A stretch of DNA of 64,000 nt from Neoechinorhynchus agilis (lineage: Eukaryota > Acanthocephala): the NCBI GenBank assembly GCA_051530055.1, contig CM121342.1, positions 2,542,001 through 2,606,000 on the forward strand, given 5' to 3'. The position numbers were made by a program, and so were the translations under genes. The notes below the pieces were generated by a model, which was given only the letters and a program-made list of their open reading frames with translations, had not been told where the DNA came from and searched no databases. Positions 37,921-51,309 of the stretch are shown in pieces (positions within the stretch are counted from its first letter, which is position 1; every line of letters begins with the position of its first letter).

Positions 37921-40900
37921 ATCAAGGTAGTTTGTCTCAAAATTGAACAACGAATTACTCAAGAACCATAACAGCTATCGCAAATCCGTAAACATATTTG
38001 GAATTAGCGCGTTAAGATGTACTAATTTACCTTAAATGCTAAACTACAGCTGCAATATTCGAATCGGAAATCGCATTATCATATTTGGTCAATAGTCACA
38101 AGAGTGAAAGATCACTAAATTTGCAAGATTCATTATAATTAGATAACACCATTGAAATCAGCGCATTTGATATGCTCAAAATGTTTTATCATTTCGTAAC
38201 AACTTTCGAGTACCACAGATTTTATTCAGGTGTCTTTTATGAACTTCAATCCTGAAACCAAGTGTAAAAATTTAACAGGCCACATCAAACCATTTGTGCA
38301 GGTCAATTCAGCGTTAAAAGTAGATTTAGAAAAGTTAATTTGATCTAGAATTTATTGACGTTTTAATATCAAAAATCAAGGTAGTTTGTCTCAAAATTGA
38401 ACAACGAATAACTCAAGAAAAATAACAGCTATCGAAAATCCGGACACAGATTTAGAATCAGCGCGTTAAGATGTACTAAATTAACTGACATCCTAAACTA
38501 CAGCTGCAATATTCGAATCGGAAATCGCATTATTATATTTGGTCAATAGTCACGAGAGTGAAAGATCACTAAATTTGCAAGATTCATTATAATAAGATAA
38601 CACCATTGAAATCAGCGCATTTGATATGCTCAAATTTTTTTATCATTTTGTAACAACTTACAAGTACAACCAATTTAATTCAGGTGTCTTTTATGAACTT
38701 CCATCCTGAAAATAAGTGTAAAAATTTTAAAAGTTACATCAAACCATTTGTGCAGGTGAATTCAGCGTTAAAAGTAGATCTAGAAAAGTTAATTTGATCT
38801 TGAATTTTTTGACGTTTTAATATCAATAATCAAGGTAGTTTGTCTCAAAATTGAACAACGAATAACTCAAGAACCGTAGCAGCTATCGAAAATCCGGATA
38901 CAGATTTAGAATCAGCCCGTTAAGATGTACTAAATTAACTGACATCCTAAACTACATCTGCAATATTCGAATCGGAAATCGCATTATCATATTTGGTCAA
39001 TAGTCACAAGAGTGAAAGATCACTAAATTTGAAAGATTCATTATAATTAGATAACACCATTGAAATCAGCGCATTTTATATGCTCGAAATGTTTTATCAT
39101 TTCGTAACAACTTACAAGTACCACAGATTTTATTAAGGTGTCTTTTATGAACCTCCATCCTGAAAATAAGTGTAAAAATTTTGAAAGCCACATCAAACCA
39201 TTTGTGCAGGTCATTTCAGCGTTAAAAGTAGATCTAGAAAAGTTAATTTGATCTTAAATTTATTGACGTTTTAATATCAATAATCAAGGTAGTTTGTCTG
39301 TAAATTTAACAACGAATAACTCAAGAACCGTAGCAGCCATCGAAAATCCGGATACAGATTTGGAATCAGCGCGTTAAGATGTACTAAATTAACTGACATC
39401 CTAAACTACAGAAGCAATATTCGAATCGGAAATCGCATTATCATATTTGGTCAATAGTCACAAGAGTGAAAGATCACTAAAATTGCAAGATTCATTATAA
39501 TTAGATAACACCATTGAAATCAGCGCATTTGATATGCTCAAAATGTTTTATCATTTCGTAACAGCTTACGAGTACCACAGATTTAATTCAGGTGTCTTTT
39601 ATGAACTTCAATCCTGAAAATAAGTGTAAAAATTTAAAAAGCCACATCAAACCATTTGTGCAGGTGAATTCAGCGTTAAAAGTAGATCTAGAAAAGTTAA
39701 TTTGATCTTAAATTTATTGACGTTTTAATATCAATAATCAAGGTAGTTTGTCTCAAAATTGAACAACGAATAACTCCAGAACCATAACAGCTATCGCAAA
39801 TCCGGATACAGATTTAGAATCAGCGCGTTAAGATGTACTAAATTACCTTAAATCCTAAACTACAGCTGCAATATCTGAATCGGAAATCGCATTATCATAT
39901 TTGGTCAATAGTCACAAGAGTGAAAGATCACTAAATTTGCAAGATTTATTATAATTAGATAACACCATTGAAATCAGCGCATTTGATATGCTCAAAATGT
40001 TTTATCATTTCGTAACAGCTTACGAGTACCACAGATTTAATTCAGGTGTCTTTTACGAACTTCAATCCTGAAACTAAGTGTAAAAATTTAAAAAACCACA
40101 TCAAACCATTTGTGCAGGTGAATTCAGCGTTAAAAGTAGATCTAGAAAAGTTAATTTGGTCTTAAATTTATTGACGTTTTGATATCAATAATCAAGGTAG
40201 TTTGTCTCAAAATTGAACAACAGATAACTCAAGTATAACAGCCATCGAAAATCCGGATACAGATTTGGAATCAGCGCGTTAAGGTGTACTAAATTAACGG
40301 ACATCTAAACTACAGCTGCAATATTCGAATCGGAAATCGCATTATCATATTTGGTCAATAGTCACAAGAGTGAAAGATCACTAAATTTGCAAGATTCATT
40401 ATAATTAGATAACACCATTGAAATCAGCGCATTTGATATGCTCAAAATGTTTTATCATTTCGTAACAACTTACGAGTACAACAGATTTAATTATTGTGTC
40501 TTTTATGAACTTCAATCCTGAAACTAAGTGTAAAAATTTAAAAAGCCACATCAAACCTTTTGTGCAGGTGAATTCAGCGTTAAAAGTAGATCTAGAAAAA
40601 ATAATTTGATCTTAAATTAATTGACGTTTTAATATCAATAATCAAGGTAGTTTGTCTCAAAATTGAACAACGAATAACTCAAGAACCATAACAGCTATCG
40701 CAAATCCGGATACAGATTTAGAATCAGCGCATTAAGATGTACTAAATTACCTTAAATCCTAAACTACAGCTGCAATATCTGAATCGGAAATCGCATTATC
40801 ATATTTGGTCAATAGTCACAAGAGTGAAAGATCACTAAATTTGCAAGATTCATTATAATTAGATAACACCATTGAAATCAGCGAATTTGATATGCTCAAA

Positions 40901-43900
40901 ATGTTTTATCATTTCGTAACAACTTACGAGTACCACAGATTTAATTCAGGTGTCTTTTATGAACTTCAATCCTGAAACTAAGTGTAAAAATTTAATAAGT
41001 CACATCAAACCATTTGTGCAGGTGAATTCAGCGTTAAAAGTAGATCTAGAAAAGTTAATTTGATCTTAAATTTATTGACGTTTTAATATCAATAATCAAG
41101 GTAGTTTGTCTCAAAATTGAACAACGAATAACTAAAGAACCATAACAGCTATCGCAAATCCGGGTACAGATTTAGAATCAGCGCGTTAAGATGTACTAAA
41201 TTACCTTAAATCCTAAACTACAGCTGCAATATTCGAATCGGAAATCGCATTATCATATTTGGTCAATAGTCACAAGAGTGAAAGATCACTAAATTTACAA
41301 GATTCATTATAATTAGATAACACCATTGAAATCAGCGCATTTGATATGCTCAAAATGTTTTATCATTTCGTAACAGCTTACGAGTACCACAGATTTAATT
41401 CAGGTGTCTTTTATGAACTTCAATCCTGAAACTAAGTGTAAAAATTTTAAAAGCAACATCAAACCATTTGTGCAGGTGAATTCAGCGTTAAAAGTAGATC
41501 TAGAAAAGTAAATTTGATCTTAAATTTATTGACGTTTTAATATCAATAATCAAGGTAGTTTGTCTCAAAATTGAACAACGATTATCTCAAGAACCGTAGC
41601 AGCTATCGAAAATCTGGATACAGATTTAGAATCAGCGCGTTAAGATGTACTAAATTACCTTAAATCCTAAACTACAGCTGCAATATTCGAATCGGAAATC
41701 GCATTATCATATTTGGTCAATAGTCACAAGAGTGAAAGATTCACTAAATTTGCAAGATTCATTGTAATTAGATAACACCATTGAAATCAGCGCATTTTAT
41801 ATGCTCGAAATGTTTTATCATTTCGTAACAACTTACAAGTACCACAGATTTTATTAAGGTGTCTTTTATGAACCTCCATCCTGAAAATAAGTGTAAAAAT
41901 TTTAAAAGCCACATCAAACCATTTGTGCAGGTGAATTCAGCGTTAAAAGTAGATCTAGAAAAGTTAATTTGATCTTGAATTTATTGACGTTTTAATATCA
42001 ATAATCAAGGTAGTTTGTCTCAAAATTGAACAACGAATAACTCAAGAACCGTAGCAGCTATCGAAAATCCGGATACAGATTTGGAATCCGCGCGTTAGGA
42101 TGTACTAAATTAACTTATATCCTAAACTACAGCTGCAATATTCGAATCGGAAATCGCATTATCATATTTGGTCAATAGTCACAAGAGTGAAAGATCACTA
42201 AATTTGCAAGATTCATTATAATTAGATAACACGATTCAAATCAGCGCATTTTATATGCTCAAAATGTTTTATCATTTCGTAACAACTTACGAGTACCACA
42301 GATTTATTTCAGGTGTCTTTTATGAACCTCCATCCTGAAAATAAGTGTAACAATTTCAAAAGCCACATAGAACCGTTTGTGCAGGTGAATTAAGCGTTAG
42401 AAGTAGATTTAGAAAAGTTATTTTGATCTTGAATTTATTGACGTTTCAATATCAATAATCAAGGTAGTTTGTCTCAAAATTGAACAACGAATAACTCAAG
42501 AACCATAACAGCCATCGAAAATCCGGATACAGATTTGGAATCAGCGCGTTAAGGTGTACTAAATTAACGGACATCCTAAACTACAGCTGCAATATTCGAA
42601 TCGGAAATCGCATTATCATATTTGGTCAATAGTCACAAGAGTGAAAGATCACTAAATTTGCAAGATTCATTATAATTAGATAACACCATTGAAATCAGCG
42701 CATTTGATATGCTCAAAATGTTTTATCATTTCGTAACAACTTACGAGTACAACAGATTTAATTCAGGTGTCTTTTATGAACTTCAATCCTGAAAAAGTGT
42801 AATCATTTTAAAAGCCACATCAAACCATTTGTGCAGGTGAATTCAGCGTTAAAAGTAGATCTAGAAAAGTTAATTTGATCTTGAATTTATTGACGTTTTA
42901 ATATCAATAATAAAGTTAGTTTGTCTCAAAATTGAACAAAGAATAACTCAAGAGCCATAACAGCTATCGAAAATCCGGATACAGATTTGGAATCAGCGCG
43001 TCAAGATGTACTAAATTGCCTCACATCCTAAACTACAGCTGCAATATTTGAATCGGAAATCGCATTATCATATTTCGTCAATAGTCACAAGAGTGAAAGA
43101 TCACTAAATTTGCAAGATTCATTATAATTAGATAACACCATTGAAATCAGCGCATTTGATATGCTCAAAATGTTTTATCATTTCGTAACAGCTTACGAGT
43201 ACCACAGATTTAATTCAGGTGTCTTCTATGAACATCAATCCTGAAACTAAGTAAAAAATTGTAAAAGCCACATTAAACCATTTGTGCAGGTGAATTCAGC
43301 GTTAAAAGTAGATCTAGAAAAGTTAATTTGATCTTAAATTTATTGACGTTTTAATATCAATAATCAAGGTAGTTTGTCTCAAAAATTGAACAACGAATAA
43401 CTCAAGAACCGTAGCAGCTATCGCAAATCCGGATACAGATTTAGAATCAGCGCGTTAAGGTGTACTAAATTACCTAAAATCCTAAACAACAGCTGCAACA
43501 TTCGAATCGGAAATCGCATTATCATATTTGGTCAATAGTCACAAGAGTGAAAGATCACTAAATTTGCAAGATTAATTATAATTAGATAACACCATTGAAA
43601 TCAGCGAATTTGATATGCTCAAAATACTTTATCATTTCGTAACAACTTACGAGTACAACAGATTTAATTCAGGTGTCTTTTATGAACTTCAATCCCTAAA
43701 CTAAGTGTAAAAATTTAAAAAGCCACATCAAACCATTTGTGCAGGTGAATTTAGCGTTAAAAGTAGATCTAGAAAAGTTAATTTGATCTTAAATTTATTG
43801 ACGTTTTAATATCAATAATCAAGGTAGTTTGTCTCAAAATTGAACAACGAATAACTCAAGAACAATAACAGCTATCGAAAATCCGGATACAGATTTAGAA

Positions 43901-46252
43901 TCAGCGCGTTAAGGTGTACTAAATTACCTTAAATCCTAAACTACAGCTGCAATATTCGAATCGGAAATCGCATTATCATATTTGGTCAATAGTCACAAGA
44001 GTGAAAGATCACTAAATTTGCAAGATTCATTATAATTAAATAACACCATTGAAATCAGCGAATTTGATATGCTCAAGATGTTTTATCATTTCCTAACAAC
44101 TTACGAGTACTACAGATTTAATTCAGGTGTCTTTTATGAACTACAATCCTTAAACAAAGTGTAAAAATTTAAAAAGCAACAGGTGAATTCAGCGTTAAAA
44201 GTAGATCTAGAAAAGTTAATTTGATCTTAAATTTATTGACGTTTTAATATTAATAATAAAGGTAGTTTGTCTGTAAATTGAACAACGAATAACTCAAGAA
44301 CCATAACAGCCATCCAAAATCCATATACAGATTTGGAATCAGCGCGTTAAGATGTACTAAATTAACGGACATCCTAAACTACAGCTGCAATATTGGAATC
44401 GGAAATCGCATTATCATATTTGGTCAATAGTCACAAGAGTGAAAGATCACAGAATTTGCAAGATTCATTATAATTAGATAACTCCATTGGAATCAGCGCA
44501 TTTGAAATGCTCAAAATGTTTTATCATTTCGTAACAACTTACAAGTACCACAGATTTAATTCAGGTGTCTTTTATGAACCTCAATCCTGAAAAAAAGTGT
44601 AATCATTTTAAAAGCCACATCAAAATATTTGTGCAGGTGAATTCAGCGTTAAAAGTAGATCTAGAAAAGTTAATTTGATCTTGAATTTATTGACGTTTTA
44701 ATATCAATAATCAAGGTAGTTTGTCTCAAAATTGAACAACGAATAACTCAAGAACCATAAAAGCTATCGCAAATCCGGATTCAGATTTGGAATCAGCGCG
44801 TTAAGATGTACTAAACTACCTTAAATCCTAAACTACAGCTGCAATATCTTGATCGGAAATCGCATTATCATATTTTGTCAATAGTCACAAGAGTGAAAGA
44901 TCACTAAATTTGCAAGATTCATTATAATTAGATAACACCATTGAAATCAGCGCATCAGATATGCTCAAAGCGTTTTATCATTTCCTAACAACTTACGAGT
45001 ACCACTGATTTAATTCAGGTGTCTTTTATGAACTTCAATCCTGATACTAAGTGTAAAAATTTAAAAAGCCACATCAAACCATTCGTGCAGGTGAATTCAG
45101 CGTTAAAAGTAGATCTAGAAAAGTTAATTTGATCTTAAATTTATTGACGTTTTAATATCAATAATCAAGGTAGTTTGTCCAAAAATTGAACAACGAATAA
45201 CTAAAAAACCATAAAAGCTATCGACAATCCCGATACAGATTTGGAATCAGCGCGTTAAGATGCACTAAACTACCTAACATCCTAAACAACAGCTGCAATA
45301 TTCGAATCGGAAATCGCATTATCATATTTGGTCAATAGTCGCAAGAGTGAAAGATCACTAAATTTGCTAGATTCATTATAATTAGATAACACCATTGCAA
45401 TCAGCGCATTTGATATGCTCAAAATGTTTTATCATTTCGTAACAGCTTACGAGTACCACAGATTTAATTCAGGTGTCTTTTATGAACTTCAATCCTGAAA
45501 CTAAGTGTAAAAATTTAAAAAGCCACATCAAACCATTTGTGCAGGTGAATTCAGCGTTAGAAGTAGATCTAGAAAAGTTAATTTGATCTTAAATTTATTG
45601 ACGTTTTAATATCAATAATCAAGGTAGTTTGTCTCAAAATTGAACAACGAATAACTCAAGAACCGTAGCAGCTATCGCAAATCCGGATACAGATTTAGAA
45701 TCAACGCGTTAAGATGTACTAAATTACCTTAAATCCTAAACTACAGCTGCAATATTCGAATCGGAAATCGCATTATCATATTTGGTCAATAGTCACAAGA
45801 GTGAAAGATCACTAAATTTGCAAGATTCATTATAATTAGATAACACCATTGAAGTCAGCGCATTTGATATGCTCAAAATGTTTTATCATTTCGTAACAAC
45901 TTAGGAGTACCACAGATTTAATTCAGGTGTCTTTTATGAACTTCAATCCCTAAACTAAGTGTAAAAATTTAAAAAGCCACATCAAACCATTTGTGCAGGT
46001 GAATTTAGCGTTAAAAGTAGATCTAGAAAAGTTAATTCGATCTAAAATTTATTGACGTTTTAATATCAATAATCAAGGTAGTTTGTCTGTAAATTGAACA
46101 ACGAATAACTCAAGAACAATAACAGCTATCGAAAATCCGTATACAGATTTGGAAGTACTAAATTAACTGACATCCTAAACTACGGCTGCAATATTCGAAT
46201 CGGAAATCGCATTATCATATTTGGTCAATAGTCACAAGAGTGAAAGATCACA
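37921..46252 (-). repeat. Satellite B array, inverted arm (~18 monomers)
   Basis: From 37,921 the same B monomers run in reverse orientation. The turning point is the 10-base palindrome CTTGATCAAG (37,917-37,926). Variant-bearing monomers match those of the left arm in mirror order, for instance GCAGATGTAG with GCTGCTACGG near 36,790-36,875 and, inverted, near 38,875-38,960. Confidence 0.95.
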
Positions 46253-47265
46253 AAATTTGAAAGACTCATTAAAATCAGATAACACCATTTAAATCAGCGC
46301 ATTAGATATGCTCAAAGTGTGTTTGTATTTCGTAACAACTTTCGACCACCACAGATTTAATTCAGGTGTCTTTTATCAACTTCAATCCTTAAACTAAGTG
46401 TAAAAATTTAACAAGCAACATCAAACGGTAACTGCAGGTAAATTCAGCGTCAAAAGTTGATATAGAAAAGTTAATTTGATCTTAAATTGATTGATGTTTT
46501 AATATAAATAATTAAGGCAGTTGGTCTCAAAATGTAACAACAAATAACTTAAGAACCATGATAGCTATCGCAAATCCGTAAACAGATGTGGAATCAGCGC
46601 GTTAGGATCTACTAAACTAGCTGACTCTGTACACTACAGCTGTAATATTCGCATCCGAAATCGCATTGCCATATTTTGCCAATATTCACAAGAGTGAAAG
46701 ATCACTAAATTTGAAAGACTCATTTAAATCAGATAACACCATTAAAATCAGCGCATTAGATATGCTCAAGATGTTTTTTCATTTCGTAACAACTTTCAAC
46801 CACCACAGATTTAATTCAGGTGTCTTTTATCAACTTCAATCCTTAAACTAAGTGTCAAAATTTAGCAAGTAACATCAAACCGTAATTGCAGGTGAATTCA
46901 GCGTAAAAAGTAGATATAAAAAAGTTAATTTAATCTTAAATTGATTTATGTTTTAATATCAATAATCAAGGTAGTTGGTCTCAAAATGTAACAGCAAATA
47001 ACTCAAGAACCATGATAGCTATCGCAAATCCGTAAACAGACTTTGAATCAGCGCGTTATCCTACTAAACTAGCTGATTCCGTACTACTCCCAGCGCCAAT
47101 ATTTTCCAAAATCGCATTGTCATATTTTGCCTATGTTCACAAGAGTGAAAGATCACAAAATTTGAAAGACTCATTAAAATCAGATAACACCATTTAAATC
47201 AGCGCATTAGATATGCTCAAAATGTTATTTCATTTCGTAACAACTTTCGACCACCACAGATTTAA
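46253..47265 (-). repeat. Satellite A array, inverted arm (~2.2 monomers)
   Basis: Reverse-oriented A-type monomers carrying rare variants also found in the last left-arm A monomer (29,080-29,350): GATTTAAATGGTG, GATTCAAAGTCTG, TTATTTGCTGTTAC and AACATAAATCAAT, each read on the minus strand here. The arm ends at 47,265 where a LINE fragment begins. It keeps the 61-codon ORF once (46,666-46,851, plus strand). Confidence 0.93.
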
Positions 47266-48830
47266 CCTCAAAAGCCTGCGTAGTCATCTTAACAGAAACG
47301 TGGCTTACCCCCTTTAACAGCGATTCAGCCCTCCTTCCCGGGTACACTTCCTTCCATACATACCGCGAGTACCGTCCAGGAGGGGATCTCAATTTACGTA
47401 CGGAAATCGCTACCTTACTCTTTATCTCTCACAGGCTCTCTTCTAAACCCCGATTTAGAATTCATTGCAGTCCATTTCATAGCTCCTCTGAGTAACGGCC
47501 ATAGAGAATTCACCATTGCTGGCGTCTATCGCTCTCCGGCCTCTCGACCTGAGTCCTCCCTACTCCAAATCGACTCTATGATGGAGCTCATAAACTCCAC
47601 AAATTCGCACCATGTCTTAATTGAAGGGGAATTCAATAATCTATTTCCTCTTCTACCCTTCTCTGAATTGCGTCAACTTATTGACTTCCCAACTCGTCTT
47701 GATGCTCACCTCGATAAAGTGTTCACAAATATCGACGCCTACTCATCCACCCTTCCTTGGCCATGTCCTCCCTAACATCAATCATAGAAAATTCATTGGC
47801 TTCGGCAACTCCCAAGAAATTCATCAGGATCTCCACTCGCGACCCTCCATGGATAACCCCCATTCTGAAACTTCTACAAAGGCGAGCCCATCGCAATAAC
47901 TCCCCAGACTCTCCCCGTTTACAAAATCACTTACTAACAAAATACTTATCGCCCAGAAAAACTTCCTTTCCTATAAAATTTTATCAGGTGGCAACTCAAC
48001 ATGGTGGCGGGTCGTCAAGGACTCTCTTGGTCTACGCCACCCGGATCCCTTCCCTAATTTGACTTCCACTGAATTAAAGCTGATTCTAGGTTCCATTAAT
48101 CAGAACCTCTGCCCTCACTTAATTTACAATCACTGCTCAACATCAGTCTCCACCCCGCCGATATTCCCCTTAGTTTCATCATATGAAATACTAAAGTATC
48201 TCATGAAATTACCCAAAAATTCGTCCTCTCAATCCGAAATCCTAAACTGGGCTCTTCGCTGCATCATTCCCGAACTTCTCGACCCTCTTAACACCATTAT
48301 AAACCTCAGCTTTTTATATGGCATCTGCCCCTCTTGCCTGAAAACTGCCAAAGTTATACTCGTTCCAAAAAAAGGGCATCCTATTTCGGCCAAAGCATTC
48401 CGTCCAATTTCCATTTTACCCGCTCTTCCAAAAATAATCGAAAAATGTTTCAAATCTCGCCTTCTTTCACTTCACGAAAAGTTATCGCCCAATACAATTT
48501 GGCTTTCGACCCAGATTTTCTGCAACCGATGCCCTACTTTGCATTTATGACACGCTTCTACGTAACGTCGGCAATAATTCCCTCCCGTGTCACCCGTCTC
48601 ATTCAACTTTATTTATCCAAAGCTTTCGACTCGGTGGACCATTCATTCCTTCTCCGGGTCTGCTCCGATTTTGGTCTCAACTTGTGGCAGATCCACTGGC
48701 TCGAATCTTATCTTCACACTCGCAAACGATACAATCACTGTCGTTCTACCTCTTCTATCAGCCTATTCCCCACCAATGGCGTACCTCAAGGTGCTGTGCT
48801 GTCACCACTTCTCTTTAATATTTTTCTCGT
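47266..48830 (+). mobile_element. CR1/Jockey-like LINE fragment (EN-RT), broken
   Basis: C-rich, unlike the flanking satellite. The order of motifs is that of LINE ORF2. An apurinic-type endonuclease piece reads VVILTETWLTPFNSDSALLP, GISIYVRKSLPYSL and HREFTIAGVYRSPASRPE, with HHVLIEGEFNN in place of the usual GGDFN. Reverse transcriptase follows with LKTAKVILVPKKGHPISAKA, FRPISILPALPKIIEKCFKS, LSKAFDSVDHSFLL and NGVPQGAVLSPLLFNIFLV. The copy starts inside the endonuclease, stops just before the YADD box and shifts frame several times, so it is dead. The left end cuts a satellite monomer after CAGATTTAA. The right end runs straight into an 82-bp minisatellite, and the satellite does not resume, so the 3' part was lost by a later rearrangement. 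Confidence 0.85.
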
Positions 48831-49222
48831 CCAAAAGTTGACACCTAACCGTCCAAAAGCAACCGGACTTTCAAAATTTAAATAAACCGACCCAAAGTAG
48901 CAACTTAACCGTCCAAAAGTTGACACCTAACCGTCCAAAAGCAACCGGACTTTCAAAATTTAAATAAACCGACCCAAAGTAGCAACTTAACCGTCCAAAA
49001 GTAGAAACTTAACCGTTCAAAAGCAACTTGACCGTCCAAATTTAAATAAACCGAACCAAAGTAGCAACTTAACCGTCCAAAAGTAGAAACTTAACCGTCT
49101 AAAAGCGACGTGACCTTCCAAATTTAAATAAACCGACCCAAAGTAACAACCTAACCGTCCAAAAGTAGAAACTTAACCGTCCAAAAGCAACTTGACTGTC
49201 CAAATTGAAATAAACCGACCCA
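48831..49222 (+). repeat. Minisatellite, ~4.8 copies of 81-83 bp
   Basis: Units begin CCAAAAG(T)T at 48,831, 48,913, 48,994, 49,077 and 49,159. Each contains CGTCCAAAAGCAAC, AAATTTAAATAAACCGACCC and AAAGTAGCAACTTAACCGTC. Within a unit the phrase AACCGTCCAAAAG occurs more than once, so the 82-mer grew from a shorter motif. The first two units are almost identical and later ones drift. Confidence 0.93.
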
Positions 49223-49399
49223 AGAAGGATCCACAGATCGCAGTCAATCGACCATTGACCACTGAAAATTATCCGATCGCTTCGTCTGGTGAATCAGTAC
49301 CTGGAATGGAATCGCGAATTAAAGTAGGATCTTTGCTAGGAGCCGAAGCAATCGAGATAAAAGCTCAACTGGCGATTCTATATCTTTGGCCAAAAAGTA

Positions 49400-49993
49400 A
49401 TGAGTTCGGCGTCTCCAAGTGCAGCATTGATAAACTCTCCGCCGTACGATTTCGGTACAAATCCATGTGGAAATAACTGGTGGAATCAAAATTATCAATC
49501 AAGGTGGAATAAAAGTTACAAGGGATATGAAACACAAACATTGCCATCTCAGGAAGGGTTGAGCATTACTGGGATTCCTGCTCAGCCGAAGACTGAAGGA
49601 ATGGAGCATAAATCGATATTCAAAGGTGCCGATGTGAAACCAAAGGTTTTATTTGACGACCACAGAACGACGAATTCAAGTTTCGATATCGAGTCAATTA
49701 AAACGACCGCGCTAGAGCTTACAGAAATAACAGCTACCGAATCTTTAAGAACGACCGATGTACCAATCGAGAAAATGGAAATTACGACTGAAGCTTCCAA
49801 GACGCCAACAGCCTTGGCACCTTGCCTTATTGCTCAAAATGGTTCAGTATCACGGAACTGGCATTGGTGCTTCTCCTTAGAGCTTATTTGCGTTCTTTGG
49901 TTCTTCTTTCAAATTTGTTTGGTTGGCAAACATTCGGTGAGGGTAATTCTGTTAGCTTTCATATTCATCTCGTTTCTTCACCATGGAACTTAA
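49400..49993 (+). CDS. Unrecognised coding region, Asn/Thr-rich
   Basis: ATG at 49400 opens a 197-codon frame. The first ~145 residues look like protein: PYDFGTNPCGNNWWNQNYQS, then Thr/Glu-rich segments (KTTALELTEITATESLRTTD). The final ~50 residues (after about 49,845) turn hydrophobic and AT-driven and may be intron read-through. An in-frame segment SSPSNGAPFMGFNKTPSQFP, ending in TAA near 50,091, follows a GTGTAG acceptor at about 50,015 and could be the true last exon, which would extend the gene to about 50,093. No domain was recognised. Low-complexity Asn/Ser/Pro content fits a nuclear or disordered protein, but this is inference. An open stretch upstream (49,214-49,399) could hold a 5' exon. 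Confidence 0.45.
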   Translation: MSSASPSAALINSPPYDFGTNPCGNNWWNQNYQSRWNKSYKGYETQTLPSQEGLSITGIPAQPKTEGMEHKSIFKGADVKPKVLFDDHRTTNSSFDIESIKTTALELTEITATESLRTTDVPIEKMEITTEASKTPTALAPCLIAQNGSVSRNWHWCFSLELICVLWFFFQICLVGKHSVRVILLAFIFISFLHHGT

Positions 49994-50100
49994 TGATTCA
50001 GCTTTCTTCGTGTAGATACAAAAATCTAGTCCTTCGAACGGAGCTCCTTTTATGGGATTTAATAAAACTCCTTCACAATTTCCACCATAAACAAACATAA

Positions 50101-51309
50101 CGATAATAAACCGCAAGCAATAAATTATTTGTCTAGTTCAAAAGATTTCACTATTAATTTTGGACGAAGAATATTGCACTGTTGTTCTATTTTATTTGCT
50201 GGTGGAAATGAGAAGAAAAAGTCCATAAAACCCGAAACGTCGAATTTTGCATAGCGGTCCGTATTTAAGCTTTAAACTTATTCGGCATAAAAAAATTAAA
50301 CATCGATTCTCGCTTTGAAATTAGCCAAATGCAATGCGCCTGAATGTTACGTAAAGAACTTAATTATTTTAAGGTTTGAATTGACAAAAAAAATTAAAAA
50401 CCAAAACGTAAACGCTTATTTCTTGATTATTAGAATCTAAAAACGATTTCGAAGTTCTTCAAAAATGCATACGACGACTAACAATAAGTTTAGAAAATAA
50501 AAAAAGGATAATGCGTCCAAAATTCATATTTTTGAGAAGAAAGCAAGCGTAGAGAGTTTGAAAAGTTCACTAAAAGTTGGTTTTTGACAACGATGTAAAG
50601 TCCGATAATGACAAAAAAACAATTTTTTAGAGGACCTTGATTAAAATTGAATGATATTAACCAAGTACGATTCAGCATTAAGGAAATTTAACAATAAGTT
50701 TTACAATAATAAAGGACAAAACGTGATATCACCACCGTCCACAAAATTGGAACTTCTCTCCGTCCTCGGCTGTCGCTATCACGCTAGCAGCATTGCCTCG
50801 TTATGTTAAGGAAATTTATACATTTAAATATATCACCACTTTTCGTCGACATATCTTATTTCTTTAAAAAATACAGTCGATAGATTTATGAAGAATTTTC
50901 TACAAAGTCAAAAAATGACCGAAGTCTTCTTCTTAGCAATGGACGATAATGTGATCTTCTAATGATCGATCTTACAGCTTGATGCGAAATTTATGGACGA
51001 ACCATTAGACCGTATTAGAATTCAACAAATATTTGATCATAACGCTCTCATCCGTAGTTATTACATTTATTTCCCTGTAAATAACGGGACTTTGAATCAA
51101 AATTCATTCGCGACTATGAAACTTTCAATAAAAAATAACAGATTTACCAGTCTTTTTTGCCGTAACATCAGCCAAAGAATAAAATAAACGTAATGATTGC
51201 TTTAACTGTACTGCTGAACATCTCTATTGACAATAAAATAATTACCAGCACGCAAGTTTCTTGATTATACAAATAGAAATGTAGATAAAAGCAAAGCAAA
51301 CCGCTCGTG
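50101..51309. other. Intergenic, no gene seen
   Basis: AT-rich, with only short ORFs on both strands (for example 50,490-50,678 minus and 50,993-51,187 plus) lacking motifs or protein-like composition. No repeat was recognised. Confidence 0.4.

Larger units (their letters stand above)
29020..47265. repeat. Large palindrome in the satellite (~9-kb arms)
   Basis: Left arm about 29,020-37,831 and right arm 37,921-47,265, with about 90 unpaired bases (37,832-37,920) at the centre because the two halves join out of phase. Monomer-specific variants and the A/B junction monomer occur in mirror order on both sides. The left arm lacks roughly 0.5 kb near its A/B junction relative to the right. Arms are diverged at scattered sites, so this is not a trivial duplicate read. 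Confidence 0.85.

Noticed and set aside
13501-47265. CRISPR-like or phage-like array
   Set aside because: Units are 454 bp, contiguous and without unique spacers; this is eukaryotic satellite DNA.
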